A stretch of 64,000 nt of DNA, from positions 2,790,001 to 2,854,000 of the forward strand of contig JAXLVA010000001.1 in the NCBI GenBank assembly GCA_046329235.1, written 5' to 3'. This stretch comes from JALONH01 sp046329235 (GTDB lineage Bacteria; Bacteroidota; Bacteroidia; Cytophagales; Cytophagaceae). This document shows positions 16,277-26,900 of the stretch, piece by piece (positions within the stretch are counted from its first letter, which is position 1; every line of letters begins with the position of its first letter). The notes beneath the pieces are model-generated. The model saw only the letters and a program-made list of their open reading frames with translations. It ran no database searches and had not been told where the DNA came from. Position numbers and translations under genes: made by a program.

Positions 16277-16306
16277 AACACCTCATAGTAGAGACCATGA
16301 GGTGTT
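16277..16306 (-). terminator. terminator after ahpD
   Basis: AACACCTCAT / ATGAGGTGTT 10-bp perfect stem with a 10-base loop. On the minus strand it is followed by TTTGTTTT, 24 bases past the ahpD stop. Confidence 0.85.
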
Positions 16307-16330
16307 TGCTGCTGCAATGATGTGTCAATA

Positions 16331-16903
16331 CTATGCAAGTAGTTTGCCTGCGCTGGTAACGATAGAAGCGATACGGATGGATTCCCATATTCTTTCTTCC
16401 GAGGAACCTAGTTCAATTAACGAATGTTCATGTGCATTCACACAAAGTTCACAGCCATTAACTGCTGACACCGCTAAGCTTACCAGTTCAAAGAACTCTT
16501 TGCCTAACACAGGTTTCATCATCGTGTTCATTCGAATACGAGCTTGTAACTGCTGATATTTTTCTTTGTGTGTAAAATGTCTGAAACGGTAAAGCACGTT
16601 GTTGGCAGCTAACATACTGGCTGCTGCTACTGCTTCAGCAATCTCTTCTGCTGTAGCACTTTCTTCAGAAGCGATTTTTTCAAATCCTTTTTGAAGAGCT
16701 ACACTATGATTATTAGCCGCAATTGATATTGCTAACAGGGCTGCTTCTTTCTTCGACACATGTTCGGATTGAAACATGCTTTGAAGATTTAATAATACAT
16801 CCTTTGCTTGACGAGCATTGGCTGCTTCTAATAATTGTAAATTTCTTGGCAACTCACCTTCGATGTTGGCGAACGCTGCTATAGGATGGGTGGTTGTTTC
16901 CAT
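16331..16903 (-). CDS. ahpD: AhpD-like alkylhydroperoxidase (CMD family)
   Basis: A 190-residue all-helical protein with the AhpD active site NGCELCVNAHEHSL: C151, C154 and H158. AhpD-type proteins reduce oxidised AhpC and have weak peroxidase activity themselves. The gene lies 67 bases downstream of the peroxiredoxin on the same strand, matching the actinobacterial ahpC-ahpD pair, and is followed by a strong terminator. Expression is probably tied to the divergent OxyR regulator. The length and motif spacing are normal. Confidence 0.85.
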   Translation of the reverse strand: METTTHPIAAFANIEGELPRNLQLLEAANARQAKDVLLNLQSMFQSEHVSKKEAALLAISIAANNHSVALQKGFEKIASEESATAEEIAEAVAAASMLAANNVLYRFRHFTHKEKYQQLQARIRMNTMMKPVLGKEFFELVSLAVSAVNGCELCVNAHEHSLIELGSSEERIWESIRIASIVTSAGKLLA

Positions 16904-16970
16904 GATATTTGATTAAGAGGTCAAAAGTGGTTGGTCGATGACACAACCACGGATGATTTTATACTTTAAA

Positions 16971-17522
16971 TTATAAGGTGGCTTGGCCTTTTTCCCAGTT
17001 ACATGGACATAACTCATCTGTTTGTAAAGCATCTAACACACGAATTACTTCTTTCACATTTCTACCTACGTTTAAGTCGTATACAGAAACCCAACGAATG
17101 ACACCTTGAGGGTCAATAATGAAAGTAGCTCTGTAAGCGACTTTTTCTTTTGGCTCAAGAATGCCTAATTCTTCCGCTAAGCTTTTAGAAGTGTCTGCCA
17201 ACATCGGGAATTTCAAACCTCTTAAGTCATCATGGTTGTTTCTCCAAGCTAAGTGAACAAATTCAGAATCGGTAGAAGCACCTATCAAACGAGTTTCACG
17301 AGCGTTAAAGTCGTCCATGTGTTTGTTGAATTCTGCAATTTCCGTAGGACATACAAACGTAAAGTCTTTAGGCCACCAAAACATTACGGTCCATACGTTA
17401 TCTTCATTCTTAATGTAATCAGAAGTAAGGGTTTGAAACTCTTTACCTTTTTCTAGGGACACTACTGCTGTTTTTTCAAATGCCGGAAAAGCTTCTCCTA
17501 CGTTAATAACTCTGTTGCTCAT
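16971..17522 (-). CDS. ahpC: peroxiredoxin AhpC
   Basis: A 183-residue AhpC/TSA peroxiredoxin. The peroxidatic Cys is C58 in WPKDFTFVCPTEIAEF, and the C-terminal DELCPCNWEKG supplies C172 and C174 for resolution and for transfer to AhpD. The form resembles the mycobacterial AhpC, which is also reduced by AhpD, rather than the AhpF-dependent enteric type; no ahpF is present here. It removes hydrogen peroxide and organic peroxides in the cytosol. The gene is divergent from oxyR, with an OxyR-type control region of about 105 bases between them. Confidence 0.92.
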   Translation of the reverse strand: MSNRVINVGEAFPAFEKTAVVSLEKGKEFQTLTSDYIKNEDNVWTVMFWWPKDFTFVCPTEIAEFNKHMDDFNARETRLIGASTDSEFVHLAWRNNHDDLRGLKFPMLADTSKSLAEELGILEPKEKVAYRATFIIDPQGVIRWVSVYDLNVGRNVKEVIRVLDALQTDELCPCNWEKGQATL

Positions 17523-17557
17523 ATCTCTTTTTGTTTATTTGTTTTTAATTGATGAAT

Positions 17558-17565
17558 CAAAATTA
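17558..17565 (-). promoter_or_regulatory. -7 box of ahpC-ahpD
   Basis: Minus-strand TAATTTTG matches TAnnTTTG. No TTTG is present at -33, as expected when an activator such as OxyR is needed. The leader is about 30 bases. Confidence 0.5.
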
Positions 17566-17600
17566 GTCATCCGGATAGTATAAGTAAAATCAATAATTAT

Positions 17601-17608
17601 TATATTTG
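17601..17608 (+). promoter_or_regulatory. -7 box of oxyR
   Basis: TATATTTG matches TAnnTTTG and lies 19 bases before the oxyR ATG. The AT-rich stretch between this and the ahpC box (17566-17600) contains a small palindrome around AATAATTATT and is the likely regulator binding region. Confidence 0.5.
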
Positions 17609-17627
17609 AATAAGTAATAGTTATGTT

Positions 17628-18587
17628 ATGAATATCACCCTTGCACAATTAGAATATGCTTTGGCATTAGAAAAAACCGGTAGCTTAACTATGGCTGCAG
17701 AAAAATGTCATATTACTCAGCCAGCTATCAGCATGCAATTGAAAAAATTGGAAGATGAAATTGGAATGATTCTCTTTGACAGAAGTAAGCAGCCGGTTCA
17801 GCCTACCGCAGCCGGACAGGTGTTGTTAACGCATGCTCGACAAATCTTCGGCTCGCTTACGCAGCTAGAAGATGCCCTACTGCCATTTCGTGACACCATG
17901 GAAGGCACACTTCGTTTAGGCATTATTCCTACCCTAGCACCTTACTTGTTGCCATACTTTATTGGCGACTTTACACGCTCCTATCCGAAACTAGAAGTAA
18001 GTGTGATCGAAATGAAAACACAAGACATCATTCAGTCTTTACATAAAAATGATTTAGATGTGGGAATACTCGTAACCCCTCTTAAAGAACCCTACATTAA
18101 AGAGCAGCCGTTGTTTTATGAAAGCTTCTTGTCCTACATGAATATTCCTGACAAAAAGCTGATGCAACAAGACTTTATAGAAGCCGACCAAATATTAGAC
18201 TATAAATTGTGGATGTTGGAAGAAGGGAATTGCTTTCGTACACAAACTATGAACTTGTGTGGAATGGCTCAAACCAATTACAGAGAAGGTCGCTTTGAAT
18301 ATGAAAGCGGAAACATCGAAACTTTACTACGTATGGTAGAGAAGGAAGGCGGCATTACCTTGATTCCACAGTTAAGCTCTTTACACTTTTCAGCTAAGCA
18401 GCAGAAGTTGACTAAACGAATAGGTAAGAAGTCTAGTTTTTTCAGAGAAGTAAGTCTGGTTTACCACATGGATCACTTCAAGAAAAACATTCTACATAAG
18501 TTATCACAAGCAATAGTCTCGAATTTACCGGAAGAAATACCTTTAGCCAAATCAGGAGGTAAGGTAGTAAGTATTCAACAGAAGTAA
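17628..18587 (+). CDS. oxyR: OxyR-type LysR regulator of peroxide response
   Basis: A 319-residue full-length LysR protein. The N-terminal HTH (ALEKTGSLTMAAEKCHITQP) is followed by a type-2 periplasmic-binding fold. The sensing cysteines of OxyR are in place as C202 and C211 in GNCFRTQTMNLCG, close to C199/C208 of E. coli. Hydrogen peroxide would oxidise them to a disulfide and switch the protein to an activator. Divergence from ahpC-ahpD supports the assignment. The DUF167 gene starts 3 bases after its stop, so the two may be co-transcribed. Confidence 0.9.
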   Translation: MNITLAQLEYALALEKTGSLTMAAEKCHITQPAISMQLKKLEDEIGMILFDRSKQPVQPTAAGQVLLTHARQIFGSLTQLEDALLPFRDTMEGTLRLGIIPTLAPYLLPYFIGDFTRSYPKLEVSVIEMKTQDIIQSLHKNDLDVGILVTPLKEPYIKEQPLFYESFLSYMNIPDKKLMQQDFIEADQILDYKLWMLEEGNCFRTQTMNLCGMAQTNYREGRFEYESGNIETLLRMVEKEGGITLIPQLSSLHFSAKQQKLTKRIGKKSSFFREVSLVYHMDHFKKNILHKLSQAIVSNLPEEIPLAKSGGKVVSIQQK

Positions 18588-18590
18588 GGC

Positions 18591-18863
18591 ATGAAAATTC
18601 ATATTAAAGTGAAGCCCGGTTCCTCTAAAGATGCCATTGAAAAGGAAACGGATGGTAGTTTAAAAGTGAGGATACAGGCCCCTCCGGTAGATGGTAAAGC
18701 CAATGTCTATCTAGTAACCTTTTTGGCGAAACAATTTCAAATTCCCAAAAGCTCTATTGAGTTAATAAAAGGAAACACCTCTTCTTTCAAAACATTAGAA
18801 ATAGAAGAGGTGTATTCTGAAAAGATATTATCTTTCTTAAATAGTTTAACTGATTCTGATTAA
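18591..18863 (+). CDS. DUF167 (YggU-like) protein
   Basis: A 90-residue protein with the complete family pattern: IHIKVKPGSSKDAIEK, LKVRIQAPPVDGKANVYLV, and SIELIKGNTSSFKTLEI. YggU-type proteins are small cytosolic alpha/beta proteins of unknown function found across bacteria and eukaryotes. It follows oxyR by 3 bases. Its last 18 bases overlap the convergent fabH gene. Confidence 0.85.
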   Translation: MKIHIKVKPGSSKDAIEKETDGSLKVRIQAPPVDGKANVYLVTFLAKQFQIPKSSIELIKGNTSSFKTLEIEEVYSEKILSFLNSLTDSD

Positions 18864-19844
18864 AGCAGAAGCCCACACAAATCCACTACCAAAAGCAGCT
18901 AGGCATAACAAGTCTCCCTTCTTCAGTTTGTTTTCTTGCATTGCTTCGCTTAAAGCAATAGGTATAGAGGCGGCTGTAGTGTTACCGTATTTTTGAATGT
19001 TATTAAACACTTGTTCATCTCTTAACTTTAATAGCTTCTGCACCATCTCTGCTATACGCAAATTTGCTTGATGTGGAATTAATAAGGTTATATCTTCTGT
19101 TGTCAGATTGTTTTTATCTAAAGCTTCTTTGATAACTTCCGGAAACTTCTGAACAGCTTGTTTGAATACGGCTTGTCCATTCATGACAGGCAACATGCTG
19201 CCATCCGTTAACATATCTGCGTTTATTCTTTCTTTTCGTTTACTTCCCGGATGTTCCAGCATCAACTCTTCCGCTTGTGAGCCGTCAGCATGTAGGTGCG
19301 TTGATAAAATGCCACCCTCTTTTTCAGAGGCTTGTAACACCACTGCTCCAGCACCATCGCCAAATAAAACAGCCATATTTCTGCCTCTGTTTGATAGCTC
19401 CATGATGTTACTTTGTATTTCACTACCTACGACCAAGGCCGTTTTATACATCCCTGTTTTCAAAAATTGATCTGCGATGGATAATGCGTAGATAAAACCC
19501 GCACATTGTTGGCGAATATCAATTGCCGGAATATTCTTTATGCCTAATTCACGTTGAAGCAAAACTCCTGCACCCGGAAATGCATAATCAGGGCTCAAGG
19601 TAGCAAAGATGATAACATCGACATCTGTTGCTTGCAGCTTCGCTTTTTCTAATGCCATACGAGCTGCTTTTGCTGCCATATTTGAAACGGTGTCTACACC
19701 TTCCTTAAAAAATCGACGCTCTTTAATACCTGTTCGCTCCTGAATCCATTCATCAGAAGTTTCCATGTATTGTGTTAAGTCTTGATTGGTTACGATTTGT
19801 TCCGGAACGTAATGGCCTGTGCCTTTAAGATGTGTGTGCAACAT
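18846..19844 (-). CDS. fabH: beta-ketoacyl-ACP synthase III
   Basis: A 332-residue KAS III enzyme. The catalytic triad is present: C114 in DIRQQCAGFIYA, H258 in LIPHQANLRI, N288 in YGNTTAASIP. The motif GDGAGAVVL is also normal. It condenses acetyl-CoA (or branched starters, as is common in Bacteroidota) with malonyl-ACP to begin fatty-acid synthesis in the cytosol. The gene begins 24 bases past the terminator of the first porP/sprF unit and has no gene partner here, so it may be a secondary fabH copy. Confidence 0.92.
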   Translation of the reverse strand: MLHTHLKGTGHYVPEQIVTNQDLTQYMETSDEWIQERTGIKERRFFKEGVDTVSNMAAKAARMALEKAKLQATDVDVIIFATLSPDYAFPGAGVLLQRELGIKNIPAIDIRQQCAGFIYALSIADQFLKTGMYKTALVVGSEIQSNIMELSNRGRNMAVLFGDGAGAVVLQASEKEGGILSTHLHADGSQAEELMLEHPGSKRKERINADMLTDGSMLPVMNGQAVFKQAVQKFPEVIKEALDKNNLTTEDITLLIPHQANLRIAEMVQKLLKLRDEQVFNNIQKYGNTTAASIPIALSEAMQENKLKKGDLLCLAAFGSGFVWASALIRIS

Positions 19845-19867
19845 GATTTTGAAATTCGAATAAGAAT

Positions 19868-19903
19868 AAAAAACCCGAGAGGAATAATCCTTTCGGGTTT
19901 TTT
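19868..19903 (-). terminator. terminator after porP/sprF copy 1
   Basis: Stem ACCCGAGAGGA / TCCTTTCGGGT (one wobble pair) with a 4-base loop and A6/T6 on both sides. It lies about 20 bases past the porP stop. Confidence 0.9.
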
Positions 19904-19924
19904 GTTAAAGTGTTTTGGGTTGGA

Positions 19925-20884
19925 TTACCAGTACTTGTTAGGACAGATAATCTGACCTTTCAAACGTAAGCGGTATCCTACCACAATCTCGTGGGATCCG
20001 CCACTATACTTTCTAATATTGGATGTAGTGTAGTCATACGCATACGCTATATCAAACGTATTGTTTACTATCACACCTACCATCACTGCTATCGCGTCTT
20101 TATTTCTATACGACACACCCGCCCATGCTTTGTCTTGGTATCTAACTTTACAGTTTAAATCAAATGATACCGGTGCCGGTGACACCGCCTTTATCGCAAA
20201 CGATGGTATCAACGTAAAGTCATAACCCATCGGGATTCTATACCCTGCCATTAAAAACATATGTTGTGTTAACGTCGCATCAGAGATTGAACTGTTGTTC
20301 TGATCATAAATTTTCTGTGGTAACACTTGTACTACCGATAAACCCGCATAGAAATGTTGATTATAAACCCATGCTCCCATGTTGACATCATTGAAGCCTA
20401 AATTTGTATATGAACTCACTAACGGATCTCCCGGGGTTCCTGTAATCAACTTGCCCCCATCCATGCTGAACTGGTGGATACCCGCACTCACACCCGCTGA
20501 AGCAAACAACTCTTTGCCCAACTTTAAGTGATACGAATACACCCCATTAAATTTCAACGAGGAAGTCGGTCCGATCACATCATTCTGTATCGTAGTCCCT
20601 ATCCCATGGAAGCCATTCTTTTTGTAACGGCTACGGTTATTGGTTACTGCCGCTTTTCCTAAGTTCATGTGACCACTCACATAAAACGTTTTGGGTGCGC
20701 CATCAAAACCTGTCCACTGGTTACGGTAACCTGCTCGTAAGTCGATATAGTCTTCCGTTCCCGATACCGCCGGGTTAACCATGATAGGGTTAATCATGTA
20801 CATAGAATACTGTGGATTCTGCTGAGCATTGGCTGCCCCCATCCACATCATCGCTGCACTTACTACTAACAAAATCTTTTTCAT
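19925..20884 (-). CDS. PorP/SprF family T9SS outer-membrane protein, copy 1
   Basis: A 319-residue protein with a signal peptide (MKKILLVVSAAMMWMGAANAQ) and the PorP/SprF opening QNPQYSMYMINPIMVNPAVSGTEDYIDLRAGYRNQWTGF (split here at family level: NPxxVNPAxxG and YRxQW). The rest is barrel strands ending EIVVGYRLRLKGQ. SprF-type proteins are needed for secretion or surface attachment of type-B CTD cargo and are usually encoded next to that cargo. Here the gene lies 62 bases downstream of a giant type-B protein, which is its likely client. It appears identical to the copy at 28137. Confidence 0.92.
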   Translation of the reverse strand: MKKILLVVSAAMMWMGAANAQQNPQYSMYMINPIMVNPAVSGTEDYIDLRAGYRNQWTGFDGAPKTFYVSGHMNLGKAAVTNNRSRYKKNGFHGIGTTIQNDVIGPTSSLKFNGVYSYHLKLGKELFASAGVSAGIHQFSMDGGKLITGTPGDPLVSSYTNLGFNDVNMGAWVYNQHFYAGLSVVQVLPQKIYDQNNSSISDATLTQHMFLMAGYRIPMGYDFTLIPSFAIKAVSPAPVSFDLNCKVRYQDKAWAGVSYRNKDAIAVMVGVIVNNTFDIAYAYDYTTSNIRKYSGGSHEIVVGYRLRLKGQIICPNKYW

Positions 20885-20946
20885 CGCGTTTCGCTACTGT
20901 TAGCTATTGGTTTTATTGTTTCTTTTTTCTCGCTTGTTATTCTCTA

Positions 20947-23900
20947 TTACTTAATCACCTGGATATATCCTTTGTATGGATCAGGGAATTTAGTACTGTT
21001 CAAGATGATGATGTAGAAGTACGTACCATCCGGTAACACCTCCCCATTTCTGTAGTTGGTACCATCCCACATCTTGTCATAACCTACCGACTTCCATACC
21101 AAGGTTCCCCATCTGTTGTAAACCTCTACGATTGCGTTCGGGAATGAACTCATGTTCTCAATATCCCACACGTCGTTTTGGCCATCATGGTTCACTGTAA
21201 TTGCATTCGGTATTCTAATTGGACGTTCTACTATAATCGTTACGTCATCCGTTGTGCTACACTGTAATGTAGGGTCTGATACTGTTAATGTATAGGTAAC
21301 TGTTTGTGATGCCGTAAACGTAGGGTTCGCTATCGTTGTGCTGCTTAAGCCTGTTGCCGGTGACCAGCTGTACACTGCTCCTCCTGAACCGTTCAAGCTT
21401 ACTACATCATTCTCTAACACTACCATATCCGGACCTGCGTTCGCTATCGGTGTTGGTATCACATTCACAATAACCACTGCCGATGTTGTTGCACACGCTC
21501 CGTTACTTTCTGTTATACTATATGTCCCCGATTGGGTCACTGTTAAGCTGCTGCCCGTTTGACCATTTATTGGGCCTCCGTTCTTATTCCATCTTAATGT
21601 ATTACCTGCTGTAAAGTTCGCTGTATACACTACACTTTGTCCGCTACAAATCGTCGCATCTAATTCGTTGATGCTTGGTGTTGGAATCGGACGTACATCC
21701 ATCGTTCTTGTATTAGAGGTCGCTGATGCCGGTACCGCACATGCAAACGAAGATGTCATCACCACATACACTTGATCGCCATTGTTAAAGTTCGCATCTA
21801 AGTAACTGTCTTGGTTGCTACCTACAGGTACTCCATTCACAAACCATGCATACGATGGGGTTGCTCCACCACTTGTTGGAGTCGCTTGGAAGAACGCTGC
21901 TCCGCCTACACAAATTGGGCCCGGATCACTTATCGTTACCGATGGTGTTACATTACCTGTTACTTGAACCGTTACTGTATTGGAGGTAGCTGGGCTACCT
22001 GTCTTACAAGTTAACGAAGATACTACACTCACTTGAACTACATCTCCGTTGTTTAAGCTTGAGCTAGTAAATGTTGGTGCGTTTACTCCTTGGTTGGCAC
22101 CGTTAACTGTCCAAGTATATGTTGGCGTAGTACCTTCATTCACCGGTGAACTGTTAAACGTGATTGGCGATGCCGCACATGCTGCACCCGGATCGTTCAA
22201 CACAATACTTACAGGTACATTTGGTGTTACTGTTATCGTTACTACGTTCGATTGTAAATCCGTACCACATGTGTTAGATACTAATCTTCTATAGGTAGTA
22301 GTCGCTGTCAATGATCCAGGGTTATAGCCTGTTCCTGTTGCACCTAAAACTACTGACCAGGTAGTTCCTCCATCGATGGATTGTTCCCACTTATATGTGT
22401 TCGTTCCTAATCCGCCTGCTGCTGCTGTTGTTTCTGTCAGTGGAGAGATAGTAGCACTTGCACATACTGTTTGATCGCTACCTATAGAACCTGGCGTAAA
22501 CTGTGCAGCTACCGTAATCGTTACCGGTGTCGTATAAGAGATATTACAACCTCCTGTTGATCCGTCATTGATTACTTTTCTTACTTGTACTCCACTTGTT
22601 AACGGAACTGTTGAGGTTAATGTTGAACCTGTCTCTCCAGGGATTACTGTCCATGTTGTTCCATTATCCGGGGATACTTCCCATGTGAAGCTATAGGTAC
22701 CTGTGCCTCCTGTTGGTGCGGTTGTCGTACTGATTACTCCAGGTATTGTGTTGTAACAGATACTCGATGTAGCTATACTGATTGCTCCCGGTGTCATACC
22801 AGGTAACACTATAATAGTTACTGAGTTTGTATTGGCTGTAGCACATGAACCTGATCCATCTACTCTTCTAAAGTACGTAGTCGCTGTTAAAGAAGGTGGT
22901 GTATAGGTTGCATTGGTTGCTGCAGGTGTAATATCTGTCCAAGCACTATTGTCTGGACTTGATTGCCACTTATATGTATAGGTTCCGCTACCACCTGTTG
23001 TTGGTGCTGTCTCATTTAATACTCCAGGGCTTGTACCGCTACAGATAGACGTTGCTCCACCTATCGTACCCGCTGTCACCGGAGGACTTACGCTCATCGT
23101 TACTTGTCCACTTACTGGACTTGCACTTGGACAATATGTACCCGATACTTGAGTAACGGTCATCTCTACAGAGATAACACTATTGTTTCCTACTGTTGCC
23201 GGGCTAAACGTTGTATTAGTTTGACCAACTACGTTTGTTCCGTCTACTTTCCACTGATATGCAGGGTTTGTGCCTGTATTGGTAGAAGTTAAACTAAAGC
23301 TTACCGCTTGACCTGAACAGATACTTGTGCCAGGGTTAGCTGTTACACTTACCGTTGGGGTTACTGTTGGTGTTACTGTGATAACTACTGCGTTAGATGT
23401 AGCATTCGGTGTGCTCGCACAACCCGAGTTACTTACCATTCTTACTGTTACCGATGCGCCGTTAGCTAAAGACGAACTCGCAAACGTGTTCACCGTTGAG
23501 GCTGCCCCTTGGGAGGTTGCTCCTACAAAGAATTCATACGTTGGAGAAGTTCCTCCATTACCGCCTGTAGCTGTAAAGTTAACCGTCTCTCCAGGACAAA
23601 TCGTTGTCTTGTCTGCTGCTAACGTTACTGTTGGTGTTACTACTGTTGTTACTGTAATCACGATCGCCGCGCTGGTCACACTCGTTGGACTTGCACATGT
23701 CGCATTACTTGTCATCGTCAAAGTATAGCTATCATTGTTCGCTGCTGTTGTCGTTGAATACGTTGCATTCGTCGCTCCAGCTATGTTCGAGCCGTTCTTC
23801 TTCCACTGATACGTTGGACCTGCCCCCGGATTAGTTGGTGTTGAGGTAAAGTCTATCTGCGTTCCTGCACATATCGTAGTATTGTTCGCCGCAATGGTAA

Positions 23901-26900
23901 TCGCAGGTACTAGTGTTGGGTTTACTGTTACCGTTACCGGTAAGGTTTGTTTACTACCACATCCGCCAGAGGACGTTACTTCTCTTCTTAATAAGACGGT
24001 AATCGGACTCGCGGTTGGGTTGGTCAATGCCGGACTTGAATAGGTCGCACTGTTCGAACTTGGTAGATTCGCATACGTAGCACCTCCATCATTCGACACT
24101 TGCCACACATACGTGAATGGTGTCTGGCCTCCTGTTGGTGTTGTCGTATTGGTAAATAATGCAGGCGTTGCTCCTGAACAAATCGTCTGGTCACTGCCTA
24201 TCGCGCCTGATGTTAAGTCCGCCGATACCGTTACTAATACCGATGCCGTTTGACCTGTATTACATCCCGTTGGGTTGCCTGAGGTTACTCTTCTTCTGTA
24301 ATATGTATTAGCCGTTATTGCCGCAGAAGGAGTATAGGTTGCTGTCGTTGCTCCTGCTATATCTACAAAGGTAATGTTGTCCGCAGATGATTGCCATTGG
24401 TAGTTATATGGACCTACTCCGCCACTCGCTGCTGCTGTACTTGTAAAGGCTGCAGGTATGGTGTTATAACAGATCGTCTGTGCTGTACCTACCGTTCCTG
24501 CTACTAATGCTGATGGTACGGTTACTGTTATGACGTTTGTATTTTGATTGGCACAAGTGCCTGATTTATCTACTCTTCTATAATAAGTCGTTGTTGTTAA
24601 GCCTGTAGGTGCATCATACGTAGCATTCGTTGCTGATGCTATATCAGAGTACGGACCTGCTAACGCTGTTGCTGATTGCCACTGGTAAGTATATGTTCCT
24701 GTACCTCCCGTTGGTGCTGTTGTTACTGTAAACGCTGCCGGATCCCCACCTGAACATATCGTTTGATCCGCTGCTACTACTCCCGCTACTAACGCAGGAT
24801 TTATAGTCACCGTAATCGCATTCGAGGTCACTTGTGGACATACCCCAGAGGTTACTTTTCTTCTATATTGTACTGTCGTATTAGCTGTTGTCGCATTGGT
24901 TAATACCCCAGGATCATAAGTAGCACTTGTTCCTGCTGTTGCTATATCCGTCCATGTGGTTCCGCCATTGATGGATTGTTCCCACTGATATGCATACGTA
25001 GTTCCGTTACCTCCTGCTGCTGGCGTAGTTACCGTAAATGCTGCCGGATCGCCTCCCGTACATATCGTTTGATCTGCCGCTACTACACCCGGAGTCGTCG
25101 TAGGATTTACTACTACTACTACACTTGCTTCCGTATAACAGGTTGCGCTACCTGCACTACCATCTTCTACTCGTAACGTATACGTTCCCGCATCCGCCAA
25201 CGCACCCGTTAAGGCAAACGCCGGTGTCGCTGTTGGTGTACCTACCGGAATCGCTATAACCGTTGGTGCTACAGGTACTGTTACTGGTGTTGGTAATACT
25301 TTTCTCCAGCTATATGTAAAGTTCGTGTTCTGTGCTGCTGCTCCTACTGTTACGCTCCCAATTAAATTCTGTGCCGTACCTTGACAGATCGTCACCGGTG
25401 TACTCGCCGGCGTAGTTATACTCACCGCCGTTGGCTTTGAACATGGGGGACAATCTTCTTGAATTAAAACAGGTATTCTACCACATGGATAAGGTGAACC
25501 AACTGTTACATTCCAATCATAGAATGGAGGGAATATATCCGTTGCAGTTCCAGTACCATAAGAAATGAAGTCTAACAAATTCACACCAGAGTAAGCATAT
25601 ACAGTAGTATAAGCATTTCCCGGGGTATTGTATTGTCTAGTATCTTGGTTAGATTCAATATAATATGAACCAGCTGCTAATTGAGGAGTAGTGGTAAATG
25701 TTATAGTAGTGGTAAAATTCCCACTGCCCGGAGGTGTAAAGGAACCAGTTGCTAGGGCCGTACCACCAGCATCTCTTAATGTTAATGTTAATGGTGATGT
25801 TGAATATGATATCCACTCAACAGTAACAGAGTTGATGGACATTGATTTAAGAGTTGAGAAATTAATCCTTCTAGGCCCGTAAGTTTGTTGATTACCAAGC
25901 CCCATTGGAGCTTTCGGCGCTAATACAGTATTAAATGTGCTTTTATCTTCTACCCAAGCAGTTGCCACTCTAGTAGGTGCTGTACCTGTTTTAGCAAGAG
26001 TTGTTACGTTTAATGTAGTTGTAGCAATATCTGTTGAAGTAGCAAGTGCCGTTCCTCCCGTTTGAGTTGCATACCATTCATAAGTACTTCCCGTTGAAGT
26101 TGCTGATGCACCTGTTTCCGTTACTCTAACTGTAGCAGTAGTTCCACAGAAAGTTAAATTTCCAGGATCACCGAAATTAGCTGTAGGAGGGAAACGTCTT
26201 AAAGTGTCACCTACCGCGGAACATGGAGCACAGTTCGCAGGTAATGATGCTCTATCATCTGAAATAATTATTCTATAATAACCATTCGCAGTAGTAACCA
26301 AATTGTCTGCATTGGCAGTTGGAATAGTAGTCACATTTTTAAGAACTGTCCATGGTGCAGTACCCGTTGCAGAGTATTCCCAAGAATAGTTATAAGGAGT
26401 TCTTGGAGGAACGTTGGCATATAATGTCAATGATGTACCTTCACATATTTCCACATCTGCTCCCATATTAGGTTTTGGAGGACATTCTACTGCAAAAGTA
26501 CAAGTTGGAATTGTTACAGCGGTAAAGTACGATCTATATCCAGTTGCTGAAACATCTCCAGCACCTGAAGCTCCACCACCAGTACCTATACCTAATTGAC
26601 CATATTTATTACTTCCGGCCATTAATATTTGACCGTTAGCTAAAACTACAATTGAAACCGCATCACCATCTGACACAGAAACGGCATTCGTTACTTGAAC
26701 ACCGGCACTTGTCATACCATATACAGGACATTCTACCCCACCTGCTGCTGTAAATGTAGTTGAACCTATTCCCAATTGCCCCCCAGCAGTAGTACAACCG
26801 GTACCACAATCGTAGAAACCATTGGCACCCCAAGTTACCACTCTACCATCCGCTAAAACCGCCATAGAATGCGCTTGACCTGCGGAGATAGATACAACGT

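Larger units (their letters stand above)
19868..25455. repeat. direct repeat copy 1 (5,588 bp): stalk + CTD + porP/sprF + terminator
   Basis: This block matches 28080-33667 at a constant offset of 8,212 bases. Every stretch compared by eye is identical, including the 62-base spacer at 20885-20946, the PorP protein, and even short open frames in other reading frames. The left edge is the A-run of the terminator (t at 19867 against c at 28079). The right edge is inside the giant gene (t at 25456 against c at 33668). Confidence 0.95.
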
